Assembly (NCBI GenBank): GCA_037576195.1
Contig: CM075103.1
Coordinates: 1,426,001-1,490,000, forward strand
DNA from: Phytoseiulus persimilis
Taxonomy: Eukaryota; Arthropoda; Arachnida; Mesostigmata; Phytoseiidae
Direction: 5' to 3'
Length of the DNA stretch: 64,000 bases
In this document: positions 23,801-32,944 of the stretch, piece by piece
Layout: each line of letters begins with the position of its first letter
How positions within the stretch are numbered: position 1 is the stretch's first letter
The notes under the pieces: model-generated
The model's database searches: none
What the model saw: the letters and a program-made list of their open reading frames with translations, nothing else
Told to the model about the DNA's origin: nothing
Program-made: the position numbers and the translations under genes

Positions 23801-24010
23801 ATAGCACATCCGCAGCACCCGAAGTGTGATTGGCGAACATTGCGTAACCTGAGGGGGGAAGATTTGGATACGAACCTTCAGTTTGCGGAGTTCTTCCTCT
23901 TCCTTCAGTCTTTGGAGTCTGCGTTGCTCGGCATATTCTCTCCACATCTCCTCTTCCTCCTCCTTCTTGCGGCGCAACTTCTCCTCGACTTCGACTTGAG
24001 CGTCCGTCAT
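17896..24010 (-). CDS. TnT: Troponin T (tropomyosin-binding troponin subunit), 5' exon(s) not identified
   Basis: Thin-filament regulator that anchors the troponin complex to tropomyosin in striated muscle. Exons: 24010-23876, 19677-19513, 19396-19291, 19209-18974, 18872-18780, 18683-18537, 18469-18320, 18097-18044, 17949-17896; all junctions are in phase, giving 379 aa from the first Met seen. Recognisable blocks are LKEEEELRKLKERQAKRK, the Glu/Lys/Arg coiled coil, KTREQLEEDKR, the troponin-I contact region ELWERVKSLEAEKYDLEERR, ALKKGLDPEAL and PKIQVASKYERR, as in insect TnT. The last exon codes for one Asp and 16 Glu, the arthropod-type acidic tail. The exon at 24010 begins with ATG immediately after an acceptor-like CAG, so an upstream acidic N-terminal exon probably exists but was not found. 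The 4.2 kb intron 19678-23875 contains receptor copy C on the other strand. Confidence 0.93.
21373..23007 (+). CDS. Activin type II receptor-like Ser/Thr kinase, copy C, nested in troponin T intron
   Basis: Intronless 544-aa type II receptor. The ATG at 21373 is chosen because it starts a hydrophobic signal segment (KFDFKASVLFIRIAVIHYF); the longer upstream frame begins with a non-ATG codon. The cysteine-rich ectodomain ends in CCCVGPLCN. A long membrane span (VNPLIYAVIPCVVVVVGMLV) follows. The kinase has intact DRGSFGSVW, VAVK, HRDIKSKN (Asp 344), DFG (Asp 362) and GTPRYMAPEVL. The C-terminal lobe holds the CWDNDAEARLSAS block characteristic of ActRII. It is the same length as copy A to within two residues and lies about 12 kb from it in the same orientation. 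It is entirely within the 4.2 kb troponin T intron, antisense to that gene, so muscle transcription through the intron could interfere with its expression (inference). Confidence 0.9.
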   Translation: MKFDFKASVLFIRIAVIHYFLNAATAVYDVQPDVSGNVCALSNQEVLGEARPVEICGWSESPPLCFVLVRESTEHDIAEVVVRGCWPMIGPECYELSQTNERRGACLSRTSGNDSLTLCCCVGPLCNLNLEPVPRVSESVEIQAPAQEIVEPSHVNPLIYAVIPCVVVVVGMLVGLLAMLKGTHQRLVNDDHPVSTDRSEIRLGTRGSPLGEVALLEEVDRGSFGSVWRGLSQLKPVAVKICAAHQYKVGLNEVEVYCLPGMKHPNILEFLGVRQRFNSRNELEEYWLYMTWHGMGSLEDHLRTNTVSRNQLLRLAESIARGMMHLHSDTLEDGSRKPPLAHRDIKSKNILLKNAHTACIADFGLAIVFDQGSPGGNYTCQAGTPRYMAPEVLDNAVFFDQQAFQMMDMYAVALVIWEIMSRTEITSPCAEYKLPYEEFVGPQTSIEDMLVNVVYQNRRPLLKDAWWKDEILSVLATTLRECWDNDAEARLSASLVYGRLHSLISDHAVIEIERSMTDDAHPATNDQHTNGYPDARQVCDVKRL

Positions 24011-26429
24011 CTGTGATAGAAGATTTTGTGATTTCGTCTCAGAAGACAGAGTCTGAATTCTCCTCCGAACCAAAAAGGAAACAGCGAAAGGAAGGCGCTG
24101 CTCTGCAGAGCAGGGTGAGACGCCTCCGGAGAGACACGCCTTCTCCCACGCCTTTCCGTTTCGGATGCAAGAGCGACACCTTTTATGGTTCGCATACGAG
24201 AACGGTGATCGAGATACAAAGGCCCTGCATTCATCACTCAGATATCCAACTTCTAGTTCGTCCGTGGTGGGCATCCAATGATATTCACGCGGAGAAACCG
24301 ATCGAACTCGATCTTCCCAGTGTTCCAGCTATCGAGTGCCTGTTCTCATTCCGGCTCTTATTCCTAATGCCACGAACGAAGCAACGAGGTTCCGACCTGG
24401 AGAGCTCCGCTTGCTCGGAACCCCCCAGATATGAGCGCTAGCAAACATGGAGCACAGGCCAACGCCGATGGACAGGCCAAGCCTTCGCCAACTTCTCCAA
24501 CAGAGGATCCCGCCGATGAATCCGGCGCGCGGACACTTCACCTCACGCACGAGGGGAAAACGCAATCGCACTATTGGAACAGAACTCGAAAATCCGATAA
24601 GACTGAGCTCGGAGTGAACTTACCTTGGCGTCAGACAGTAGCTGCGGTGGCTCAGAGGCTGAAACCCGTGCCGTCGACAGTGGTCGTTATAGGCCGGTCC
24701 GGTTTGAGCCTTTCCGGCGACCGGAGAGAAAGAGGCGAGGGTGGTACTACAACTACTACTGGTGCTCGGTTCCGATCGCCTCTTCTTCCTAATAAAAATA
24801 TCCATCTATGCGTTGCTGCTGAACCATCTAGGCGGCGGTGGTTGCGGCGGTAGCGGAGGAGGGACGACGAGACCAATGCTTGCCTGCCTGCGTGCCTGCC
24901 TCACCGCCTGGAAGCAAGGAAGGAAGTCAGTCAGCTGAGCCAGGAACTGACACCGTCTCGTTCATGGAGGCGTTTTTACACCACCGCACTGTCTCACCGG
25001 TCTTCCTACACTTTTCCAACATCCGAATCACTGGTCCGGTCTCATGGAGAACGAGATCGCCATTGGAACTCATTAGCGATACTTTCGGCTCGCTCTCCTG
25101 CGAGTGATCGGGGAGCCAAACATGTAGGCGAGTCTCATCAGCTTCATCTCGTTCCCCCGACCCGAAAAACTTCCAATGGAAAAGTTTCGCCGATCGCTAC
25201 CCGCCCGCGTATAGAAGATTTTCCGTGTGGAATAACGTGTGAAAGGGAGACCCTGTACTCACCTGAAATAATGAATTCGTTCCATCCCCGCGTGCATTGC
25301 GCATGGGTCAGGCTTTGTATCTTGTTATTCATCAGAGCAAGAACAGGTCGCCCGGCGAGTCGCAAACACTTCCGTTTCTATACTTGAACTGCGACGCACA
25401 CAGTACGGATTCTCGTTAGAAATGAAGGGTATCATTAAATTGAATATGTTCTGATGTTTAGAGCTCGATTAGATTCCACCGTCTCATTTCTAGGGGGCTT
25501 CGACTACCGTGGGGATCATAACTTATCAGCCCCCGTGTTTTTCGAATCATGATTCCTGTGTCTCTGAAACCTCACGAGACTCCACGCCGCATGAAGGATG
25601 GCAATGTACCCATCACGCTCGGTATGCCGAAGCGAAGCAATTTCCCCCGATCCGTCGAGCTGGATGATTTGTCCTCTTCGATCACGTCTCAAAAGCAGGG
25701 TCTCTAACACAAGATACGATCGTCACGAACTCAGGAAGATCTTGGTCCCTTTCCTCGATCTACTCGAGTTACTTGCAGGACCATTCATGAAGATCACAGA
25801 TTATCGCGAGGAGACTTGGTTCCCCCTCGGAAGTCAGGGTGAAGGCTTCCGAAACCGACACGCTCGGCTCGCTAATGACTTGCCGCAGTTATTAAAGGAA
25901 ACAAGTCGGTGATTGTACCAAAACAACCGCGGTTCATCCAGTTTGCTAGATTGCCACCAGAATCGTCTGTCATACCCTCGTTAACAACAACGGCACGAGA
26001 CAGGGTCGAATCGAACAAGTGTCTCTGCCTGCGTCTTCGTAGTTGTCGTCCACGCCGCCTTCTTCCGCCTCCGAGCTGTTCGGTGGTAGACAGCTGTTCG
26101 AAGTTTTCGAAACACTTGACATGCCAGTGAGATTAAATGACAGCCGGTTGTTGAATGCTTTCGTCGTGGTCTGCAGTGCCAACGGGGTCTGACGAAACGA
26201 GCATCTATCCGGCGACAGAACTCGACTCTGCACCGTTGAGCAAAACGTACACACAGCTCAGTATCTCAGAGACGTTCTGTCTCCATGGGCTCTCCTCCCT
26301 GGCAAAGGACGTATTCCTCCCAGTTCTGCTGACCATTCGGTAGCGATTCCCTGTTGATCCAAAGTCGAGACCGTTCGGAAGCCTACCTGCTCCGATACGA
26401 GTTCCGAATGCAATGATCCATGTTATTAT
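24011..26429. other. Region upstream of the first seen troponin T exon
   Basis: It should contain the troponin T promoter and probably a first exon. One minus-strand ATG exon candidate near 26127 encodes an acidic stretch (SEAEEGGVDDNYED), but I could not join it in phase with confidence. No other gene recognised. Confidence 0.35.
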
Positions 26430-26998
26430 CCGGATTCCGTGTCCGACATCCAGAGCGATATCCTAGAATCGTGCAGTCCGGCCGATCGCGTGTCGGAACC
26501 GGAAATTCCTCTCGGGATCGAAGCTCGGGACCCGGAAAGGAAGTCAAATAGTTCACCCGTCAAGCTTTGAAAATACGCGACCGTTGCCCTATGCTCTGAA
26601 GGTAGCTCGCTGGCTCTGCGGCTGTTGCTTCTTCTTGGTCGGTCGGTCAGATCAACTGAATGTGAAACCGGCCCTCCAAGTTTGCCAAGGCCGTGTTGCG
26701 GAGGAGGAAGACGACCCATCGTTTCCAAACAAGCTGACTCACCAACCCTTGAAACAAGCTCGTCCACGATCTGAGCAGCCAGGAAGGGGCTCTTATAGCA
26801 GTTCGATACACGGTAGCCCAGAGGCGATCTCCAGCGAGAGGCTCGGTTCGTCTCCGGCTCTGAATTCCACCGGAAAGAAACTCCCCTGAAGTTGTCAGCT
26901 GGAGTCCCAAGAATGGATTCATAGTTCAGTTTTCGCATCGGAGAAACATCTGAATTCGATTGCTGCGCCAAATATTCGCTCTCGAAGAGAGAATGTTC
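26430..26998 (-). CDS. Unrecognised protein, probable two-exon fragment
   Basis: An open minus-strand frame reads through LNYESILGTPADNFRGVSF and SPFLAAQIVDELVSR to a donor-like GTGAGT near 26743. It continues after an acceptor-like site near 26628 with VAYFQSLTGELFDFLSGS. Residue composition looks coding rather than random, but I recognise no family. The start and end are uncertain. It faces away from the gene at 27281, so the interval 26999-27280 could be a shared promoter. It could also be a chance ORF. Confidence 0.3.
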
Positions 26999-27280
26999 CT
27001 CTCGACTCGTAGACGGCGTCAACTTTCGACACGCGATTCCCTCGGAACTCTACCGGACACTTTGGGAGAGATCGGAAACAATAACAAAAGGCGCTCTGGA
27101 GAGACTGGCCATCGAGTCCCGAATGATGTCATCGTCCGCGCCACGTCTCCATGTGGCGCGCGCATCGCACGTCGGAGGACGTATCCGGCGGAAACATGGC
27201 AGGGAGATAAATTTGCGCCAAAAATATTTACATCTGTGTATGTTGAATCTCGAACTCGGAAAGTGATCCGTTTCTGGAAA

Positions 27281-28096
27281 ATGCTATCCTTGAGTCAGCC
27301 GTCTGAGATGAAACCTCGAAGGAGTCAACGCCTGCAGGTCAGGAAGAAGAGCCGAGTCAACGAAGAAACGCAGACTTCACCGTTGAGAAAAGTGAGTGTT
27401 TCTACTCAGACACCCATCAGTGCAGCCCGGTCGCAACTGTCGGAGACGCCCCGCAAAAGAACGACTCGGATAAGTACGCCGAGGTCGGAGCCGCGTCTTT
27501 GTTACTCAACTCGATACCAGGCGATAGTGTCGACATCGCGGAGGCCCGACTTCGACCCGTCGACGCATCGCACCGATTTGGAAACTGCGAAGAAATTCTT
27601 GCAAGAAAACTCGAGCTCAGCAGAAACAACCCCAAAGCCCTCGAGGAGGCGCAGAACGGTTTCGTGCGGCTCGCTGACCGATCCTCGCTGTTTGCCTCAG
27701 AACCGCAAGTCGTTAAATATCGAGGAATTCCGAAGAGTCGGTGAGGGTCTGAAGCTGATCGCGTCAAATCGTTCTCCAAGGGGCCGACTCATGCTCCAGT
27801 CTGCTCTGAGGAACAAGCCGGTCACAGGGACTTGTTCTGAGAGAACCGCGTCGCCGTTCGAACAAACTTCCAGCGAACATCAAACCATATCAAGACCCAG
27901 CAGCAGCTCGCTGAAGGCTGCAGTGAAATGTCTTGAATCAGGCCCCGTTCTACTGCTGCAAACTTCGAGGTCAGCTCAGATGTTGGGAGCAGCTCTGAAA
28001 GTCAGTCCATCGGAAATGTTGAGCTCGAACAGCTCCATGTCCGCAATGGCGCGAAAGCTGCCTTCGGGCATCGCGAAACGGGTAACGTTCAAATAA
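27281..28096 (+). CDS. Basic Ser/Arg-rich protein ending in a PP1-docking-like motif
   Basis: A 271-aa open frame from ATG 27281 to a stop at 28096, followed by AATAAA at 28305. The frame extends upstream to ATG 26993, but that part overlaps the opposite-strand ORF and lacks obvious bias, so the shorter start is preferred. The protein is rich in Arg, Ser, Thr and Pro, with many possible phosphosites (MKPRRSQRLQVRKKSRVNEE, TPRKRTTRISTPRSEP, SRRRRTVSCGS). It has no membrane segment and no recognised domain. The last residues read AKRVTFK; RVTF fits the RVxF docking consensus for protein phosphatase 1. Composition suggests a nuclear or chromatin-linked, probably disordered protein (inference). 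Family unknown. Confidence 0.6.
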   Translation: MLSLSQPSEMKPRRSQRLQVRKKSRVNEETQTSPLRKVSVSTQTPISAARSQLSETPRKRTTRISTPRSEPRLCYSTRYQAIVSTSRRPDFDPSTHRTDLETAKKFLQENSSSAETTPKPSRRRRTVSCGSLTDPRCLPQNRKSLNIEEFRRVGEGLKLIASNRSPRGRLMLQSALRNKPVTGTCSERTASPFEQTSSEHQTISRPSSSSLKAAVKCLESGPVLLLQTSRSAQMLGAALKVSPSEMLSSNSSMSAMARKLPSGIAKRVTFK

Positions 28097-28304
28097 CTCT
28101 TCGTTCTCGAGGTCAGGGTAGCAGGGAGTCCGGGACCGGCGAGAACTTCCGCGCTTCAGGAGGGTACGAAGAGAACCTATGTACAAAATCGATAGAAATA
28201 TAAATATTGTCAAGTGAGAATCGCACCGAGATCCAGTGCTCGTGTTTGTTCCACGCATCATCTTGTATATAGCATTTCTGTCCCATACTTTATTTTGTTC
28301 GTTG

Positions 28305-28310
28305 AATAAA
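28305..28310 (+). terminator. Poly(A) signal AATAAA
   Basis: AATAAA in gttgaataaacgtttcatt, 208 bases after the stop codon of the preceding plus-strand ORF, which supports that ORF being a transcribed gene. Confidence 0.6.
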
Positions 28311-28707
28311 CGTTTCATTAATGGCCCCCCATCATCACCAGAATGGAGTTCGCTCTATCCCAGCAAGAGATCGCGGGACTGAACCAGGAACTCAGTCCTG
28401 GAGTGGAATTACGGATGGTGTTCTCTCAGCCTCCCACCGCGTCGAGGCGAATCAAGAGAACCCACCGGCACAGAGAGCGACGTCGCGTTGACGATGGGCC
28501 GTTGCCGGCTAGTTTTCTCGTTCTCCTGGGCGCTCTCTGGAACCCCTCTCCAATTCCACCACTTTTCTGGCGATCGCGTACTAGGCCATGTCGGCGACTT
28601 AGTCGTGGTGGGAGCCAAAAGGAGAAATACCGAACTGAGACTCAACACGAGCGAAGGCTGAAGTGAAATCTTCAAGCTTTGATGTGCGCCGCAGGAAACG
28701 GTTCTCG

Positions 28708-29354
28708 GGCTGGCTGGTCCGATAAATCATTTATCCTGGTCCGATGGTCCGGAAAGCGATTTTCCGTGAGGAGAGACCCTGCTGAGGGATTTCACACCGC
28801 GTGAGCCCCGATTCTGCTGATCCGAACATCGTCCACTGAAACATTTAGCACCACACTGCCGATCGGATCCCCGACCCAAGGATCCTTACTGTGTATGATC
28901 GCCTTCGTTTGTCGGTTTGTCCGCACTCCTTCTGTATTACATATAGCGGTGATTCCGGTATCAATCTGAGCATACTTTCCCAAACCTGGAGAGGTGATTC
29001 CGGGACCAATCTCAGCATACTTCTCCGAACCTGGAATTCTTTTTACGCACTCCGTACCACGGAGAATGATGTCTAGTCCCAATCGGACCAGCGCAAGAGA
29101 CCATCGGACCAGCGCGAATGATTCAACGGACTGGCTAGTCCGATGAATGATCGATCAGGGGCAGCTGATTTTCCAGACTTGGCAGCCCGACTGGATCCGA
29201 TCGGAAGCGCGGTGCTGAATGTTCCAGTGAGGGATGTCCGGATCAGCGGAATCGGGCCGAATAGGTGTGAAACCCCTCAGCAAGGTCTGTCTTTACGGAA
29301 AATCACTTTCTGGACCGTCGGATCAGGGGAAATGATTTATTGGACTAGCCAGCC
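28708..29354. mobile_element. Fold-back element with about 163-bp inverted arms
   Basis: The left arm 28708-28870 (starts ggctggctggtccgataaat, ends gatcggatcc) matches the reverse complement of the right arm 29193-29354 over its full length at roughly 80% identity by eye. The 322-bp centre contains a tandem pair of a 40-bp unit (around 28953-29033). The motif ctggctagtccgat recurs in the arms and centre. No transposase is present, so it is non-autonomous. No clear target-site duplication was found. Mirror-image ORFs in the arms give similar peptides (DPIGSxVLNVxVxDVRIS), which is a by-product of the inverted repeat unless shown otherwise. Confidence 0.75.
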
Positions 29355-30910
29355 TGGAAAATCATTTATCGGAGTGACTGGTGCGCAGCGGAGATTCCGG
29401 ACTCCGGGAAATGATGTCTAGGCCATGGAAGACTTAATTGAGTCACGTCACAGTACACAGATACTCACGAAGGATGAGTTTGGACTCTTTCGCTCTATCG
29501 AGAAGAAGCTTGTGTAATATATTGACATTACGAATCTTGATGGTACTACAGAAGACCCAATAATCTCCAACATCATATTGTTCGTCTCCTCACCCAGAAT
29601 TTGTGACGGGGTTCAGGGGCCACGGCTTGCTTTTTCTACCACAGGCCCAAAAAGGTTTGAGAACCAGCGTGAACAGTCAGCGATGAGAGAGGGTAATTTC
29701 GAGGCGGGTATGTGGGGCTCAGGGATCTGAAAGTCGGGTAAGTGGCACCCGACCTGCATCATTTGGGGGAGGGGGCGTTTATAATCAGTGCGGCTAGGTG
29801 GGTGGCGCCGATCACGAGGAGATGATCCATCTCTTGCTCCAATTAAGCCTACAGGGTGTACACTTTGAGCTGCAACATTTTGGTGGCCTCCTAGCTTCGA
29901 GCTGCGTTTCGGTCAAACTTCATCCAATCAAAGCATTTTTTCCGACACGGAAACTCTTGAAATGGCGCTTCTTCTCCGCTTGTCTAATCCGATCTGGATT
30001 GCGTTCTCCAGATCTCTTCGGAGTTTTCCCTGATTTCATCCATGGTCCCTGCAAGAACTAACCAACGAATCGCCAATCGTCAATTGATCTCAAAAAATGG
30101 AGAACGGAAAGATTCCTCTTGATCCCAGCTGAGAACGTTCACCGAATAAGAGGGAGGGCCCTCGATGCGATAAACCCCTGAATTCAGCCCTCCGGACTCC
30201 CTGTTTTCCCAGGGACCATGGAATGGGCCAAGCAAAACTTCGATGAACTCTGAAAAACGCAATCCCGATCTGATCGTTGAAATTCATCCTATGAAATTGG
30301 AGACGAGACTTCGAGAAAGAGCTTTCGATGGAAGAAGATCCGATCGGATGAAGTTCGACCGAAATACGGCTCGAAACATGGGGGCCACCAGAATGTTGCA
30401 GCTAAAAGTACTGCACACACGCACTAATACCCACACAAAAAAATAAGCAGATAGACTGATCGATTCGAACATTGACATCGAATGACTGATTCAGCGCTGC
30501 CGCTCTCGCTTAGGCTCTCAGAGAAGATTACAGATCTCTTTGCGCCCAAGAGACAACATCCCTTTGAGGGAAAGTTCCCGTCGGTGGTACCCGCAGCGAG
30601 AAAGTTCCATCGCCCGTTCTAGGAGGTGCTCCGTGCAACCACCTGGTATGACCGCCAAGTATACGGGCAACACTTCGCGCTCATACTTGATCTGTAGCGT
30701 ACGACGGACTCGGAATATGCCGCAAATCAACAATCGCTCAGCTAATGGGAACGGGCCGGAAGCTTTGTTTGGGAATCCAACAACGATCCACAGCAGCTGA
30801 GGATGGGATCACCCCGAACCCGGCGCTCGATCTCGGCGAAGGCCGACTCTCCGGGAGGAGAACGAGAGGCAAGCGTGGCGACCCCTCAGGGCGCGGGCAC
30901 AGCGGTGCTA
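29355..30910. other. Spacer, nothing recognised
   Basis: About 1.5 kb with short ORFs only. No conserved domain, RNA gene or clear repeat was seen. Confidence 0.45.
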
Positions 30911-31567
30911 CTCGATTTGGGCGCGGATCGATTTGGGGGCACGATTGATCTGAGGGCACGATCGATTTGAGGGCGCGATCGATTTGAGGGCGCGATCGAT
31001 TTGAGGGCGCGATCGATTTGAGCGCAGTTGATTTGAGCGAGGTCGATTTGAGCGCAGTTGATTTGAGCGCAGTTGATTTGCGCGAGGTCGATTTAACCGC
31101 AGTTGATTTGAGCGGGATTCACCCGCGCTGCTGTGAGTGTGCAGTACGAGAGAGAGGAAAATCCCTCACTTATTCGCCGGTTGCAGACCACTCGACGAAC
31201 AAAGAATGTATTCTCGGGGGGATATGAAGAAGAGAGAACGAACCTCATCAGGAACATTTCGCCTTCTCTAACTAAGCTTCGTCTATTCATCTGGTTCATC
31301 GAGGGAATGTCGACACCGAGGTATCTCATGTTATCGTCTACTCTCTTCTCTTCATATTCCGCCGAGGAAACGTCCTTTCTTTGTTATTCGAGCAGTCTGC
31401 AATCGGCGAATCGGTGAGGAATTTTCCTCTTCCTCTATCTTATGCTCCACACTCATAGCAGCGCAAGTGAATCCGTTGCGCTCAGGTCAACTGCGCCCAA
31501 ATCAACTGCGCTCAAATCAACCTCGCTCAGATCAACTGCGCTCTAATAGACCTCGCTCAAATCGACT
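30911..31567. mobile_element. Fold-back element with 15-bp subterminal tandem repeats
   Basis: Left part (30911 to about 31122) is a tandem array of 15-bp units of the type agcgcagttgatttg/agcgaggtcgatttg. Right part (about 31478-31567) holds the same units in reverse orientation. Between them lies a second inverted repeat, 31153-31240 against 31335-31431, around a roughly 95-bp centre. The outer ends are alike: ctcgatttgggcg on the left and, reading inward from the right, cagtcgatttgagcg. This is the architecture of Foldback/Galileo-type elements, whose long inverted arms are built from short tandem repeats (family knowledge; assignment is inference). No ORF for a transposase. Confidence 0.7.
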
Positions 31568-31833
31568 GACACGTGGCAAAGCCCGTCATTGATTCTGAGT
31601 TCCGTCAGTTGCGCCGCAGCTCCGCTTGAATTTGAGGTTGTGAGCAGGCATCACAGCGGAACCGCAATTTCCCGGGGCTCTGGAACCGCGAGGAAGCGCA
31701 AGGAACCGCGCGGCCGGAATGTCGGCCATCGGTAGTGGTTCTTCGCGGTTGCGAAACCCGGTGCTCATTTACGGTTCCGGAGATTTGCGGTCCTCTGCGA
31801 CGCCTGGTTGGTAGTGGTCAGGTATTCTGTGCC

Positions 31834-32026
31834 TTCTTGGGTTTCTTATGTGGTAAAAAGAGGATTTAATTTATATCAGAATTAAATCTGAACCATCTTA
31901 AGACCCAAGCCCACCGCCCGCAATGGGATTTGCGAGGCGATAGGGAGTGTCACTGAAGCAATACCGAAAGGTGATTCCGGGACACTTCTGAGGGCTGGCT
32001 GAGAGGTTCAGCCGAAAAACAAAAAA
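31834..32026 (+). mobile_element. 5'-truncated copy of the SINE with 13-bp target-site duplication
   Basis: The body from ttcttatgtggtaaaaagag to ggttcagccgaaaa matches the copy at 16653-16924 with only a few differences by eye. The tRNA-like head is absent, as expected from incomplete reverse transcription. The A-rich tail (gccgaaaaacaaaaaa) is preserved. A perfect direct repeat ggtattctgtgcc flanks it at 31821-31833 and 32027-32039. Confidence 0.85.
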
Positions 32027-32602
32027 GGTATTCTGTGCCGAAGCCTCGCGAGCCATCTGACGCATGATGCCATGACGTATTTTCATGGCTCCGTGTTTCA
32101 TCAGGCGCCTGGAGATGCTTCGTCGATCATCCCGGTTTTCATCGATACAGATCAGGGCGGCACTCGACACCTATCAAGGTATCAAGGATTACGGATTTAG
32201 CTGTATAACGGCGGTACGGAAAATAAATCCCATAACACGGTATCACGGAGTTCTTTTTCCGCAGTACGAGAGTCACGGATAAGGAAACTCATCTGAATAG
32301 ATTATGTTTCATGCACGAATCATTGCAAATAACTTCTGTGAGATATTCGGGCATTCGGTGTCCGCTACTCACGGCTGCGCAAGGAAAACACAATCTATAA
32401 TGCTACATCGAGGACATCTGGGGTGTGAATCTGGGCGGGATCATTCTCTGTAATACAGAGATACGGGACGAGTTTTCCGTAACGCCGTAATACGGAAATA
32501 CACGTCTAGACGGCACCCTTCAGCCAGAGCATCTCGAGACGCCTGCATCGAGGAAGTTGCGCTTGGAGAGCCGACAGAGACAATCCTCTGAAATACGATG
32601 TA

Positions 32603-32942
32603 CAGTACAACCTCGATTATTTCAACTAATTGATGCAAAAAAAAGTTGAAATAATCGAAAGTTGAAATAATCGAGAGATGACGAAATCACCCACATTCTT
32701 GGACTTCGCAAAACGATTCAGGAATGAGAGTCCGAGTTCGAACGCTAACCGATCCAGAATGATACGAGATATATTGACGATGGAAGATTCTGAACGATGG
32801 ATTCATCTTCCACACAAAAATACGCTCCCGGTCGACATCCTTTGGCCTCTTCCGCAGAGTTGAAATAATCGAGGTTGAAATGCGAAAGGTTGAAATAGTC
32901 AAAATCGAAATAATCGGGGTTGAAATAATCGAGGTTGTACTG
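32603..32942. mobile_element. Pogo/Tc1-mariner-like MITE flanked by TA
   Basis: A 340-bp element with perfect terminal inverted repeats of at least 24 bp, starting CAGTACAACCTCGATTATTT and ending with its complement. TA dinucleotides flank it at 32601-32602 and 32943-32944. CAG ends and a TA target are typical of pogo/Tigger-class elements. Inside, the unit gttgaaataatcga is repeated several times near both ends. There is no transposase ORF, so movement would depend on an autonomous relative elsewhere. Confidence 0.85.
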
Positions 32943-32944
32943 TA

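Noticed and set aside
24431-24853. Plus-strand 140-aa ORF with a polar start
   Set aside because: Low-complexity, no family, and lies in the presumed 5' region of troponin T; not enough to call a gene.
30911-31567. CRISPR-like array of regular short repeats
   Set aside because: The units are directly adjacent with no unique spacers, occur in both orientations as an inverted repeat, and the genome is eukaryotic.
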